Shown one piece after another: positions 49,772 through 58,423 of a DNA stretch of 64,000 nucleotides. The position numbers and the translations under genes were made by a program. Below the pieces are notes generated by a model that ran no database searches, had not been told where the DNA came from, and saw only the letters and a list, made by a program, of their open reading frames with translations. This DNA is from Mesorhizobium neociceri (GTDB taxonomy: Bacteria > Pseudomonadota > Alphaproteobacteria > Rhizobiales > Rhizobiaceae). Position 1 is the first letter of the stretch, and the number at the start of each line of letters is the position of its first letter. The stretch is from NCBI RefSeq assembly GCF_013520985.1, contig NZ_JACDTY010000006.1, positions 280,336 to 344,335 on the forward strand, given 5' to 3'.

Positions 49772-52110
49772 GCTCAGACGACAAGACTCGGCTATTGCCC
49801 AATATGGCGGATACCAGCGTCGGCACGCAGCTCAGCGGCATCTACGAGCTCGACGAACGCATCGCGTCGGGCGGCATGGGCGAGGTCTATCGCGGCCACA
49901 ACATCCAGACCGGCGATCATGTCGCGATCAAGATCGTGCTGCCGGAATTCGCCCGCGACCAGACGATCCTGTCGCTGTTTCGCAAGGAAGCCTCGATCCT
50001 CAACCATCTGTCGCATGACGCTGTCGTGCGCTACCACGTCTTCACCATCGATCCCGGCATAGGGCGGCCCTATCTGGCGATGGAATTCGTCGACGGGCAG
50101 TCGCTGTACGACGTCATGCGCGGCGGCGCGATGGCGACGCAGGATGTGCGCAAACTGTGCCACCGGCTGACGTCGGGCCTGAGCGCGGTGCACCAGGCCG
50201 GCGCCATCCACCGCGATCTCTCGCCCGACAACATCATCCTGCCGGGCGGCCGGGTGGAGCGCGCCAAGATCATCGATTTCGGCATTGCGCGATCGGCGGC
50301 GGTCGGTGGCGAGACGCTGATCGGCGGCAAGTTCGCCGGAAAATACAACTACGTCTCGCCCGAGCAGCTCGGGCTCTATGGCGGCGAGGTCAGCGAACAG
50401 TCCGACATCTACAGCCTGGGGCTGGTGCTGGCGGCGGCGCTGCGCGGCAAGCCGATCGACATGGGCGGCTCGCAATACGAAATCGTTGAAAAGCGGCGGA
50501 CCGTGCCTGATCTCTCCGGCATCGATGCCGATTTCAGGGACGTTGTCGAAGCGATGCTGCAGCCCGATCCGCAGGATCGGCCGGCCAGCATGGCCGAAAT
50601 CGCCCGGTTGACGCGCGACGACAGCGACGCGACCTTGCCGCCGGCCTCGCTTGCGCCCCGGCCCGGTCTGCCCCGAACCGCCGGGCCTGTCTCAAAGGTC
50701 GAGGACTCGCAGGGCCTTAGTGCGCCCCCCGCAAGCGGCACGGCAGAGCCATCCTTCGTGCCGCACGTCCGCCCGGCGCATCTGTCGCAACCGAAACCGG
50801 TTGCTGAAACTCCCAGGCGAGCAAGCACACCGACGAAGCCTGCTACTTCGGGCCGAAGCCTGACGATCGCGGCACTGGCAGCGGTGGTCGTGGCATCGCT
50901 GGGAGGACTCTATGCATCGGGCATTCTGGGTTTTGGAGACCGGCCTCCTGCCAACGAAACCGGCAAGACACCGCCGCTCCAACCCGAGCTGACAAAGCCG
51001 GTCGTCGCGGACAAGCCCGCTACTGCGCCGGTGGAAGAGGTCGTGCCAAAGCCGCAACCGGCAGAGACTCCGGCTGAAGATCATGCCAAAGCGCCGATCG
51101 CGCCGCCAGTCGCGTCGAGCGCTACGGCCCCGCAGCCAGCCGCACCAACCGACAAGACCGTTGCGCTGCAGCCGCCATCCGGCCCGTCACAGCCCGATGC
51201 CGCGAAGAACCCCGAGCCTGCCGGCCCGCCGGTAGAGACCAAGGCGACAGAGCCGACCACGCAAATACCTGAACCAACGGCCGAGGCACCCAAACCCGTA
51301 GCACCGACGCCGGAACCCACCGCTCAAGCCCCCAAACCCGAGGCGCAGGCGCCTGAACCGACCGCGGAGCCCAAGCCAAGCCAGCCCGATATCGCCGGCG
51401 GTGAGCAGGCCGACAAGCCCGCGGAGCCCGACATTGCCATGAATGTGCCCAAACCGGAGGTGCCGCCGCCGGCCGCTGCGGCCGCGGAGCGGGTTACCTG
51501 GGTACGCGCCTTCAATGGTGGCGACTGTTTTTATGCGACGGTGACATCTGCCACCGACAAGGGTGTCGCGATTGAAGGCTTCGGCACGTCGGTGCCGCCC
51601 TTCGAACAGTTGCTTGGGCAATTCCAGGCGAAGTTCCATGTCGAGCCGGACATCAGCGTCCGCCTCATCCAGCCCACGCAATGCGGGATCACTGACTTTC
51701 TGCGTTTCATGGGGGCAAGCACGGCCGACAGACCGCAGCTGGTGCTCGACCAGACATCGGTGCCGGACGGTTCGCCGATCGACGGCACGCTGGTGACGCA
51801 TGGCGGGCTGGTGTCGAGCGTGATCCTGATCGACCACAGGGGCATTGCCTTCAACCTCGACGACCGTGTTGTCGCACAAGCCGACAAGGCGACCTTCTCG
51901 ATCCCGATCGGGCTCGGCGCCGCCGACAAGGCGGCAGGCAAGGCGCTGCCGCAGATCATCATGGTGATCACCGGTCCGGACGAGATCAAGGCAGCGGACT
52001 TCTCGACGCCGACGCCGGCCTCGGTGCTGTTGCCCAGGATCCTCGACGAGATCGGCGCCAGGACCTCGGCATTTTCGGCGACCGCCAAATATTTCCGCCT
52101 CGGCGGGTAG
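49768..52110 (+). CDS. ppkA: T6SS serine/threonine kinase PpkA with periplasmic C-terminal domain
   Basis: Transmembrane kinase that triggers T6SS assembly by phosphorylating FHA or TssL. The 780-aa protein has a kinase domain (residues ~25-290) with the glycine loop SGGMGEVYRG, catalytic lysine in VAIKIV, HRDLSPDN, DFG and an SPEQ activation-segment end. The catalytic loop has Ser where Ser/Thr kinases normally have Lys. A Pro-rich linker precedes one transmembrane helix (~370-392), then a long Pro/Ala/Glu-rich stalk (~395-570) and a ~200-aa C-terminal domain (RVTWVRAFNGGDCFYATVTS onward), presumably a periplasmic sensor. Confidence 0.94.
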   Translation: MSSDDKTRLLPNMADTSVGTQLSGIYELDERIASGGMGEVYRGHNIQTGDHVAIKIVLPEFARDQTILSLFRKEASILNHLSHDAVVRYHVFTIDPGIGRPYLAMEFVDGQSLYDVMRGGAMATQDVRKLCHRLTSGLSAVHQAGAIHRDLSPDNIILPGGRVERAKIIDFGIARSAAVGGETLIGGKFAGKYNYVSPEQLGLYGGEVSEQSDIYSLGLVLAAALRGKPIDMGGSQYEIVEKRRTVPDLSGIDADFRDVVEAMLQPDPQDRPASMAEIARLTRDDSDATLPPASLAPRPGLPRTAGPVSKVEDSQGLSAPPASGTAEPSFVPHVRPAHLSQPKPVAETPRRASTPTKPATSGRSLTIAALAAVVVASLGGLYASGILGFGDRPPANETGKTPPLQPELTKPVVADKPATAPVEEVVPKPQPAETPAEDHAKAPIAPPVASSATAPQPAAPTDKTVALQPPSGPSQPDAAKNPEPAGPPVETKATEPTTQIPEPTAEAPKPVAPTPEPTAQAPKPEAQAPEPTAEPKPSQPDIAGGEQADKPAEPDIAMNVPKPEVPPPAAAAAERVTWVRAFNGGDCFYATVTSATDKGVAIEGFGTSVPPFEQLLGQFQAKFHVEPDISVRLIQPTQCGITDFLRFMGASTADRPQLVLDQTSVPDGSPIDGTLVTHGGLVSSVILIDHRGIAFNLDDRVVAQADKATFSIPIGLGAADKAAGKALPQIIMVITGPDEIKAADFSTPTPASVLLPRILDEIGARTSAFSATAKYFRLGG

Positions 52111-52121
52111 CACGGACGTCG

Positions 52122-52583
52122 ATGCAACGCCGTCGCCGTGATCCCATCCTGCTTGCCCTGAATGCGCGCGTGAAGTTTGCCACGATCGCGGTTGCGACGC
52201 TGTTGCTGGCGCTTCTTTCCGCCGGACAGGCGCGCGCCGAATTCACCGTCTGCAACCAGACCCTCGACGTCGTCAACCTCGCCGTCGGGCAGAAGGTCGA
52301 CGATGCCGATCAGACCGATGGCTGGTGGACCATCGGCGCCAATCAATGCGTCAACGTCATCCGCGAGGAGCTGACCAACCGCTACATCTACATCTACGCC
52401 ACGGATGTCTTCGGCCACGCCATCCTGGCAGGTTCCACCGAGATGTGCATCGAGCGGCGGCGGTTCTCGATCCGCGGCATCACTGAATGCTGGCAACGCG
52501 GCCATATCGCGGCGAAGTTTCTCGAAGTCGACACGCAGGAACAGGTGCGCTGGACCTTCTTCCTGACCGGAAGCGCGCCGTGA
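52122..52583 (+). CDS. DUF1036 family exported protein
   Basis: A 153-aa protein with an N-terminal signal peptide (hydrophobic core IAVATLLLALLSAG, cleavage near QARA) and a mature domain that matches DUF1036: FTVCNQTLDVVNLAVG, GWWTIGANQCVNVIRE, YIYIYATDVFG and CIERRRFSIRG. The two or three conserved cysteines suggest a disulphide in the periplasm. Function unknown. It lies 11 nt after ppkA and overlaps the M23 gene by 4 nt (GTGA), placing it in the T6SS regulatory operon. Confidence 0.85.
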   Translation: MQRRRRDPILLALNARVKFATIAVATLLLALLSAGQARAEFTVCNQTLDVVNLAVGQKVDDADQTDGWWTIGANQCVNVIREELTNRYIYIYATDVFGHAILAGSTEMCIERRRFSIRGITECWQRGHIAAKFLEVDTQEQVRWTFFLTGSAP

Positions 52584-55000
52584 CGCACAGCATCGACACC
52601 AGCTTCAAGGCAAAGAAGCAGGCGCGCGCCGCGCTGCGCAGGCGCAGGATCTGGCTCGGGCTGGCGGCTGGCCTGGCGACAATCGTCCTTGCGGCGATCG
52701 CCACCGGCTTCTACCTCACCGCCGACTACTGGTCGTTTGGCGACGAGGATGAGGAGCTGCACGCCGTCGAAGGCTCGGACGACGTGCCGGCCGACGCATC
52801 GGTCTATGTGCCCGCCATCATCGATCTTGCCGGCGACCCGATGTGGATCACACTGGCCCCCGAGGCGGGTGCTGCAACCAAAGGCCGCGCGATGCCGCGC
52901 CCGGCGGAGCTCGACCAGGCCGGCATCTCTCCGCAAATCGAAGTCCTGTCCGACGTGATGCTCAGCGCCAGCGAAAAATTCATGACGACGATCCCGTCGA
53001 CGCAGGAGGATTTCGCCTTCTTCCAGGCGCAGCGGAAGACCGCGGTCGCGCCGCCGACGGAACCCAGCGATCCGCAGAATGACCTGCAGAACGATCTTCA
53101 GCCCTCGCCTGGCGCGGACGAGGCTCCGGCGTCCCCCGGCCCAGAGGCAGCTCCGGATACACAGGCGGCTCCAGGTGCGCCGGCGGTTTCAGATTCCGCG
53201 GCCGCCGATGACCCGGAAGCCGGCTGGGGCGAGACCATCGATGAGGGCGAAGCAGCACTGCCCGCATTCCAGAAGACAGCGGTCGAAAACAACACCAGCG
53301 TTGCCACCGTCACCTCAGAATACCAGCGCTTCGAGGCGACCGAGGACACCTTCGTGAAGATCCTCAACGACCGCAGCCTGGACAGCGTTGCGCTGGATGC
53401 GCATTTTTCCGCCGACGACGCAAAGCTTGCCGGCGAGGCGCTCAAGGCGCTGTTCGACAAGGACGGGCTGCAGCCGGGCTATGTCGTGGCCATGCGCGGC
53501 TTCAGGCCGGCGCGCGAGACCACGACAATGTCGCTGATGCAGGTCTCGATCTACGCCAAGAATGTCTTTGTCGGCACGCTGACGCGCAATGCGGCCGGCG
53601 CCTTCGTGTCGGGTGTCGACCCCTGGGTGCGCGAAGACCTGTTCAACTATTCGGGCGCCGAGACGGAAGGCACACAGAAACGGCAATACCGCCTGCTCGA
53701 TGCGATCTATTCGACGGCCGCGCGCAACAATGTGCCGAGCGGCATCATCGGCGAAGCCATCATGTATCTGTCGCGCGGACAGGATCTCGACGCCTTTGCC
53801 AGCGAGGACCAGCGCCTTGTGCTGATCTATTCGCAAACGCCGCGCGGCAAGAACGAGACCGACGGGCGGGTGCTCTATGTCGGCGTGCAAGGCACGCAAA
53901 AGACCCTCGACTGTTTCGTCTTCCAGCAGAGCGACGGCCAGTTTTCCTGCGTCTCAGGCGACGACCAGGTGCGCTCGCTGACAGTGGCCAACGGCATGGT
54001 GACGCCGGTCAGCGGTGTCATGACGTCGACCTTCGGGCCGCGCAAGCATCCGATCCTCGGCGTGGTCCGCATCCACAAGGGCGTCGACTGGGCAGCCCCG
54101 GTCGGCACGCCGATCGCCGCCGCCTTCGATGGCGAGATCATCTTCCAGGGCGACGGCGGCGGTTACGGCAATGTGGTCAAGATCGCGCATGCCGGCGGCC
54201 GCGAGACGCGTTATGCGCATATGTCGAAATTCGCCATTGCCAGCGGTGTCGGCACCAAGGTGAAGGCCGGCGACATCATCGGCTATATCGGCACCACCGG
54301 CCTGTCGACAGGTCCGCATCTGCATTTCGAACTCTATCAGGGCGGCGAAGCGATCGATCCGCTGGGCACCGCGACCGCCGCGATCGCCGCCACGTCCAGC
54401 GATCCCGCCGTCGAAACGCTGACCGACCGTATCGTCCATGTCGAATCGGGCGGCAGCGCGCGGGCGAAGAACCCGCTGTCTTCGGCAACCGGCGCCGGCC
54501 AGTTCATCTCGAAGACCTGGATCCGGATGATGAACACCTACCGCCCGGAACTGGCGCGCTCGCTGTCAACCGCAGACCTTTTGGCGCTGCGCTACGACGC
54601 CACCATCTCGCGCGAGATGGTGCGCAATCTGGCGCGCGAGGGCGAGGCCTATCTCAAGGCGCGCGGCCATCAGATCACCGCCGGCCGGCTCTATCTCTGC
54701 CATTTCCTCGGCATGGAAGGCGCCCATCAGGTGCTGGCGGCGCCGGGATCGGCGCAGTTGAGCGCGGTGCTCGGCTCGGCGGTCATCCAGGCCAACCCTT
54801 TCCTCACCGGCAAGACCGCCAGCTATGTCGTCGACTGGGCGGAACGGAAAATGGGCCGCAAGCTGCCCACGCCGGCGACGACCGATGCAGGCCAGCAGAC
54901 GACGACGGAAGTTCGCCAGACATCGCCGGAGTTCGAAAAATACAAGCAGGCCATCACAGCGCTGGTCGGTTCGCTTCAGAACAGCCTTGAGCCTGGCTAG
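52580..55000 (+). CDS. Membrane-anchored M23 endopeptidase fused to a lysozyme-like (SLT-type) domain
   Basis: An 806-aa predicted peptidoglycan-acting protein. One N-terminal transmembrane helix (~residues 20-45) is followed by an acidic, Ala/Pro-rich linker (~145-235), a helical middle region with a YbaK-like ETTTMSLMQVSIYAKNVFVG stretch, and an M23 (LytM) domain at ~475-600 with zinc-ligand motifs HKGVD (near 498) and HLHFEL (near 580). A C-terminal transglycosylase-like domain begins RIVHVESGGSARAKNPLSSA, whose Glu fits the catalytic position, then GAGQFI. It starts at GTG 52580, coupled to DUF1036. It could open the wall for T6SS assembly; secreted use is less likely given the anchor. 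Confidence 0.88.
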   Translation: MTHSIDTSFKAKKQARAALRRRRIWLGLAAGLATIVLAAIATGFYLTADYWSFGDEDEELHAVEGSDDVPADASVYVPAIIDLAGDPMWITLAPEAGAATKGRAMPRPAELDQAGISPQIEVLSDVMLSASEKFMTTIPSTQEDFAFFQAQRKTAVAPPTEPSDPQNDLQNDLQPSPGADEAPASPGPEAAPDTQAAPGAPAVSDSAAADDPEAGWGETIDEGEAALPAFQKTAVENNTSVATVTSEYQRFEATEDTFVKILNDRSLDSVALDAHFSADDAKLAGEALKALFDKDGLQPGYVVAMRGFRPARETTTMSLMQVSIYAKNVFVGTLTRNAAGAFVSGVDPWVREDLFNYSGAETEGTQKRQYRLLDAIYSTAARNNVPSGIIGEAIMYLSRGQDLDAFASEDQRLVLIYSQTPRGKNETDGRVLYVGVQGTQKTLDCFVFQQSDGQFSCVSGDDQVRSLTVANGMVTPVSGVMTSTFGPRKHPILGVVRIHKGVDWAAPVGTPIAAAFDGEIIFQGDGGGYGNVVKIAHAGGRETRYAHMSKFAIASGVGTKVKAGDIIGYIGTTGLSTGPHLHFELYQGGEAIDPLGTATAAIAATSSDPAVETLTDRIVHVESGGSARAKNPLSSATGAGQFISKTWIRMMNTYRPELARSLSTADLLALRYDATISREMVRNLAREGEAYLKARGHQITAGRLYLCHFLGMEGAHQVLAAPGSAQLSAVLGSAVIQANPFLTGKTASYVVDWAERKMGRKLPTPATTDAGQQTTTEVRQTSPEFEKYKQAITALVGSLQNSLEPG

Positions 55001-55043
55001 CCGCAGTTTCCGCGGGTGGCCGCCCCAGTTTTCGCCGAGCCGA

Positions 55044-55072
55044 TTGGTTTTGAGGCCGGAAAATGGTATATT
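55044..55072 (+). promoter_or_regulatory. Candidate promoter of the first caspase-like gene
   Basis: TTGGTT (55044-55049) and TATATT (55067-55072) are separated by 17 nt, a good sigma-70-type geometry, in an AT-rich stretch of the 232-nt gap after the M23 gene. It points toward the caspase gene, whose RBS (GGAGG) lies just upstream of ATG 55233. Assigned by eye. Confidence 0.45.
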
Positions 55073-55232
55073 AGCGGATATTTGGAAGGTTTTTTGGGTC
55101 CTTGTGAACCAAAACTGTGGCTGGGATCACATACGCCCAGGAGCCATTTTGGCAGAAGCGACGCTGTCGCTGGTGAAATTTAGCATGCGCAGACATCAAT
55201 AACGCGCCCCACCGGGGCGGAGGGCTGATCCT

Positions 55233-56894
55233 ATGAAAGCGTTTGCCGTCCTTTTGAGCGGATTTTTTCTGTTAATGCTGACAGCACTCTGTACCGTCCA
55301 GGCTGCGGCGCCGGACGCCGGCGCACCGGGCGCGAAGCGCGTCGCGCTGGTCATCGGCAACAGCAAATACGTCCATGCCGTCGAGTTGCCCAATCCGGCC
55401 AATGACGCACGCCTCATCGCCTCGACGCTGCGCAATGCCGGCTTCGAGGTGATCGAGGGCGTCGACCAGGACAATGCCGGCATGCACAGCCTGATCAGCA
55501 AATTCACCGAGCAGTCCTACGATGCCGACCTCGCCGTCATTTTCTATGCCGGCCACGGCATGCAGGTCGACGGCAAGAATTTTCTCATCCCGGTCGACGC
55601 CGAGTTGACGTCGCCGGCCTATCTCAAGACCCGCACCATCCAGATCGACGACTTCATGGCAGCACTGCCGCCGGACCCGGCGGTCGGCGTCATCATCCTC
55701 GATGCCTGCCGTGACAATCCGCTAGCACGGACGCTGGCGGCCGCGATGCCGAAGACCCGCTCCACCGCGTTGGGCACCGGCCTGGCGCCGATCGATCCGA
55801 AATCGGAAGGCGTCGGAACCGGCGGCATCCTGATTGCCTATGCCACCGACCCGGGCGCTATCGCCTTTGACGGCAACGGCGTCGACAGCCCCTACTCCAC
55901 CGCGCTCGCCAGGCACCTGACCGAACCGGGCGTCGAGATCCAGAGCGCGCTGACCCGGGTACGCGGCGAAGTCGCCGAGACCACCCAAGGCCGCCAACGG
56001 CCATGGCACAACGCATCGCTGGGCCGCGAGGTTTTCCTTGGCAAACCGGCCGCCGAAGCCGCGCCAGCGGCAAAGCCGACCGCCGATGCAGCGAACGCCA
56101 CGGCAGCGCCCGCCCCTGCCCCCGTCGCCAGTGAGCCGCCTTCGTGGGAAGTCGAGCAGCGCCTGTGGGACGAGGCCTCGAAGCGCAACACCGCGCCATT
56201 CTACGAAGCCTATCTCGAGCAGTTCCCGAATGGCCGCTTCGCCACGGTGGCGCGGCTGAACATCGACGCGCTGAAGGATCCGAAAGCCCAGGAACGGCAA
56301 GTCGCCGCGCTCGATGCTGCCGAAGCGAACCCCGGCTCCGCCGTGCGCACCTCGGTCGGCATTTCGGACGACATGAAGAAGGTGCTCGGCACCGCGGAGA
56401 CGGAGAACGCCATCGGTCTCGATCGCCAGGGCCGCATCGACCTGCAATTGCGGGTCGAGGCGCTGGGCAATGAGCTTGGCCGCGTCGACGGCAACATCGG
56501 CGCCAAGACCCGGCAAGCGATCGGCGACTGGCAAGAGGAGAACGGGCTGCCGCCAACCACTTTCCTGACGCGTGAGCAGCTGGCGTTCCTGGAGATCCAG
56601 ACCGATCCGATGATGGAGGCCGTGCGCGCCAAGCATGAGGCCGACCAGGCCGGCGTGGACAAGCCGAAAAAGCAGGTGGTGCAGAAGGCCCGCACGCTGA
56701 AGCCGGCGGCGGAGAAACCGCGCAAGAAGCAGTACGCCCAGAAGCCGCGCAGACAACAGCAGTTCGTGCAGAAAAGGAGCAACCGCGAGGTCGTGCGCGA
56801 GGATGAACCGCCGCCGCAGGACAACAATGATTTCCTGACCAAGGCGCTGATCTTCGGCACCGGTGTAGCGGTCGGCGGCGTGCTCAAGAACTGA
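55233..56894 (+). CDS. Exported caspase-like (C14 family) protein with peptidoglycan-binding-like domain
   Basis: A 553-aa protein with a signal peptide (residues 1 to ~25, LLLMLTALCTVQAAA) and a C14-type caspase-like domain (~33-275). The catalytic dyad is visible: His in FYAGHGMQ (near 105) and Cys in LDACRDN (near 158). After an Ala/Pro-rich linker comes a helical segment (WEVEQRLWDEASKRNTAPFY) and a peptidoglycan_binding_1-like region (~398-450, GNIGAKTRQAIGDWQEENGLP). The C-terminus is Lys/Arg-rich and ends in a glycine/valine-rich helix (GTGVAVGGVLKN), perhaps membrane-associated. Substrates are unknown. It is paired in the region with a second caspase-like protein. Confidence 0.88.
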   Translation: MKAFAVLLSGFFLLMLTALCTVQAAAPDAGAPGAKRVALVIGNSKYVHAVELPNPANDARLIASTLRNAGFEVIEGVDQDNAGMHSLISKFTEQSYDADLAVIFYAGHGMQVDGKNFLIPVDAELTSPAYLKTRTIQIDDFMAALPPDPAVGVIILDACRDNPLARTLAAAMPKTRSTALGTGLAPIDPKSEGVGTGGILIAYATDPGAIAFDGNGVDSPYSTALARHLTEPGVEIQSALTRVRGEVAETTQGRQRPWHNASLGREVFLGKPAAEAAPAAKPTADAANATAAPAPAPVASEPPSWEVEQRLWDEASKRNTAPFYEAYLEQFPNGRFATVARLNIDALKDPKAQERQVAALDAAEANPGSAVRTSVGISDDMKKVLGTAETENAIGLDRQGRIDLQLRVEALGNELGRVDGNIGAKTRQAIGDWQEENGLPPTTFLTREQLAFLEIQTDPMMEAVRAKHEADQAGVDKPKKQVVQKARTLKPAAEKPRKKQYAQKPRRQQQFVQKRSNREVVREDEPPPQDNNDFLTKALIFGTGVAVGGVLKN

Positions 56895-56910
56895 TCGATC
56901 ACGTCAAACA

Positions 56911-56953
56911 ACAAAAACGCCGCGTGTCCGTTGGACGCGCGGCGTTGTGTTTA
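56911..56953. terminator. Bidirectional intrinsic terminator between caspase-like and OmpA genes
   Basis: A perfect 9-bp outer stem AACGCCGCG / CGCGGCGTT with a shorter inner GTCC-GTT-GGAC hairpin lies between the convergent genes. A-rich sequence on the left (CAAACAACAAAAA) and a T-rich run on the right (TTGTGTTT) make it usable in both directions. Confidence 0.75.
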
Positions 56954-56982
56954 ATGACGGCCGGAAGACGCGGCCGGCGACG

Positions 56983-57519
56983 CTACTGCGCCTTGATCCG
57001 CATCTCGACCCGGCGATTGGTGGGATCGTAGGGGTTGGGGTTGCGTGGATTGGCCTCGCCGAGGCCGACCGCCTTGATGCGCGTGGATTCGATGCCGTTG
57101 GATTCCAGGAAAGCCGTCACCGATTGCGCCCTGCGCTCCGACAGGCCCTCATTGTAGTTCGCCGAGCCGGACGCGTCGGTATAGCCTTCGACGACAAAGG
57201 ACAGCGTGCTCAGCCGGTCATCTTTCAGCGCCTTGGCGAACTCGTCGAGTTCGCTGCGCGCCTTGGCATCGAGCTCGGACGAATCCAGGCTGAAATTGAT
57301 CAGCATATCGAGGCCGGTCTTCTCCGGCGGCTTATCTTTCTGGCTGGTCTTGCTCTTGCACTCGTCCTCGGTGCCGACGCAAATCCCGCGCGCCGCGCCA
57401 TGATCGATCGCGCCGGCAAAAAACTTCACAATGTCTTCCGATTTCTGAAGTGGGTCGGCATAGGCGTGCGTCGAAAAAAGCACGGCCGCCAACGCTAAGA
57501 CTGAAGTGCCCAGCTGCAT
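56983..57519 (-). CDS. OmpA family exported protein
   Basis: A 178-aa protein with a signal peptide (residues 1-21, ending THAYA) and a C-terminal OmpA-like peptidoglycan-binding domain (~70-178): LINFSLDSSELDAKARSELDEF, VVEGYTDASGSANYN, LSERRAQSVTAFL and NRRVEMRIKAQ. The N-terminal mature part (~22-70) has two cysteines (GICVGTEDECKSK) that may form a disulphide. There is no beta-barrel, so it is a periplasmic or outer-membrane-associated anchor. It is transcribed toward the caspase gene and ends at a shared terminator. Confidence 0.9.
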   Translation of the reverse strand: MQLGTSVLALAAVLFSTHAYADPLQKSEDIVKFFAGAIDHGAARGICVGTEDECKSKTSQKDKPPEKTGLDMLINFSLDSSELDAKARSELDEFAKALKDDRLSTLSFVVEGYTDASGSANYNEGLSERRAQSVTAFLESNGIESTRIKAVGLGEANPRNPNPYDPTNRRVEMRIKAQ

Positions 57520-57838
57520 AACGGTTACTCCTGCTCTGACTCATTGTTTCGACGCAATTCCGGACGGAAAGCCGCTTCACACCTTTCCTGGAATTGCTTT
57601 CGCTCCGATATCACCAAAGCCCGATCCGTCGGACCAGGACGGTCAGGCTCCATGTTCCGTTCGACCATCTCTCCGAAAGCCGGCTTCGCCTTTTTTCGGA
57701 ATCGTGGGTCAGGTTGTGGAATATACCAAAGCGCGGCGCGTTTGTCTGTGAACAACGTCATGGACATGTGGCGGTCGGCAGGCTTGACCCGCGCCTCGCA
57801 GGCGAGTTGAGTGAGAGCTGGGGAGGACAACAGCAGCG
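57520..57838. other. Intergenic gap between OmpA gene and conserved helical gene
   Basis: These 319 nt start with the promoter side of the minus-strand OmpA gene and contain the second palindromic repeat (57554-57597). The rest has stop-interrupted frames and no convincing gene. The start of the next gene at 57839 has GGGGAGG about 12 nt upstream. Confidence 0.5.
57554..57597. repeat. 44-nt dispersed palindromic repeat, copy 2
   Basis: Same element as at 43750-43793: arms GCAATTCC / GGAATTGC and inner arms GGAAAG / CTTTCC around CCGCTTCACAC. It differs from copy 1 at two positions that pair with each other, so the structure is preserved. Confidence 0.85.
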
Positions 57839-58402
57839 ATGGTCAACGGGCTTCAATTCCAGACCGCACGCGATCTCTTCGCCGCAAACAGCGCTGTTGC
57901 CTGGGACATGACGGCTGTTCCCACCGACCAACCCTCGCTCGAGTTCTGCCGCCGGCTGATGGCCGGGCGCATCCCCGAGGAAGCGATCACCTTTTGCGCC
58001 TATCTCCTGCCCGACCGGGCAGCGATCTGGTGGGGCCATGAGTGCCTGGGTCATCTGACCGAGCTGCTCGAAGAGCAGGATCTCGAAACGCTGGCGCTGG
58101 TTCAGGACTGGGTCGGCGAACCCAGCAATGCAAGCCGCCGCGCTGCTGTCGCCGAGGCGGCGATGGCGCGGCAGCACACGCCGGCCGGCTGGATCGCGCT
58201 GGCGGTGCAACGGCATGTCAATGGCCTGGCGGATCAGACCAACGGGTCGAGGCTGCGGCCGCTGCCCGCGGCCCATGCCGTCAACGCCGGCATTCTGGCC
58301 GGACTGGCGCGGGTTGCGGTGGCGGATCGTTTCTCGGTGCTCACCGCCTTTGTCGAAATGGGCATCCATCTGGCCGAAACCGAAGCGCTGCGCAGAGCCT
58401 GA
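57839..58402 (+). CDS. Conserved helical protein, likely T6SS-associated (DUF6931-like)
   Basis: A 187-aa soluble, Trp- and Ala-rich, all-helical protein (DQPSLEFCRRLMAGRIPEEAI, YLLPDRAAIWWGHECLGHL, NASRRAAVAEAAMARQHTPAGW, HAVNAGILAGLARVAVADR). I recall similar proteins near rhizobial T6SS loci, tentatively DUF6931, but the family name is uncertain. There is no signal peptide or catalytic motif. It is isolated from the T6SS operons by a repeat-containing gap and converges with the second caspase gene 21 nt downstream. Confidence 0.75.
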   Translation: MVNGLQFQTARDLFAANSAVAWDMTAVPTDQPSLEFCRRLMAGRIPEEAITFCAYLLPDRAAIWWGHECLGHLTELLEEQDLETLALVQDWVGEPSNASRRAAVAEAAMARQHTPAGWIALAVQRHVNGLADQTNGSRLRPLPAAHAVNAGILAGLARVAVADRFSVLTAFVEMGIHLAETEALRRA

Positions 58403-58423
58403 TTGCCTGCACTTGCGACGGTT

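Noticed and set aside
52122..52583. Second TssJ for the second membrane module
   Set aside because: The exported protein after ppkA has a signal peptide but no lipobox cysteine and matches DUF1036 instead of TssJ.
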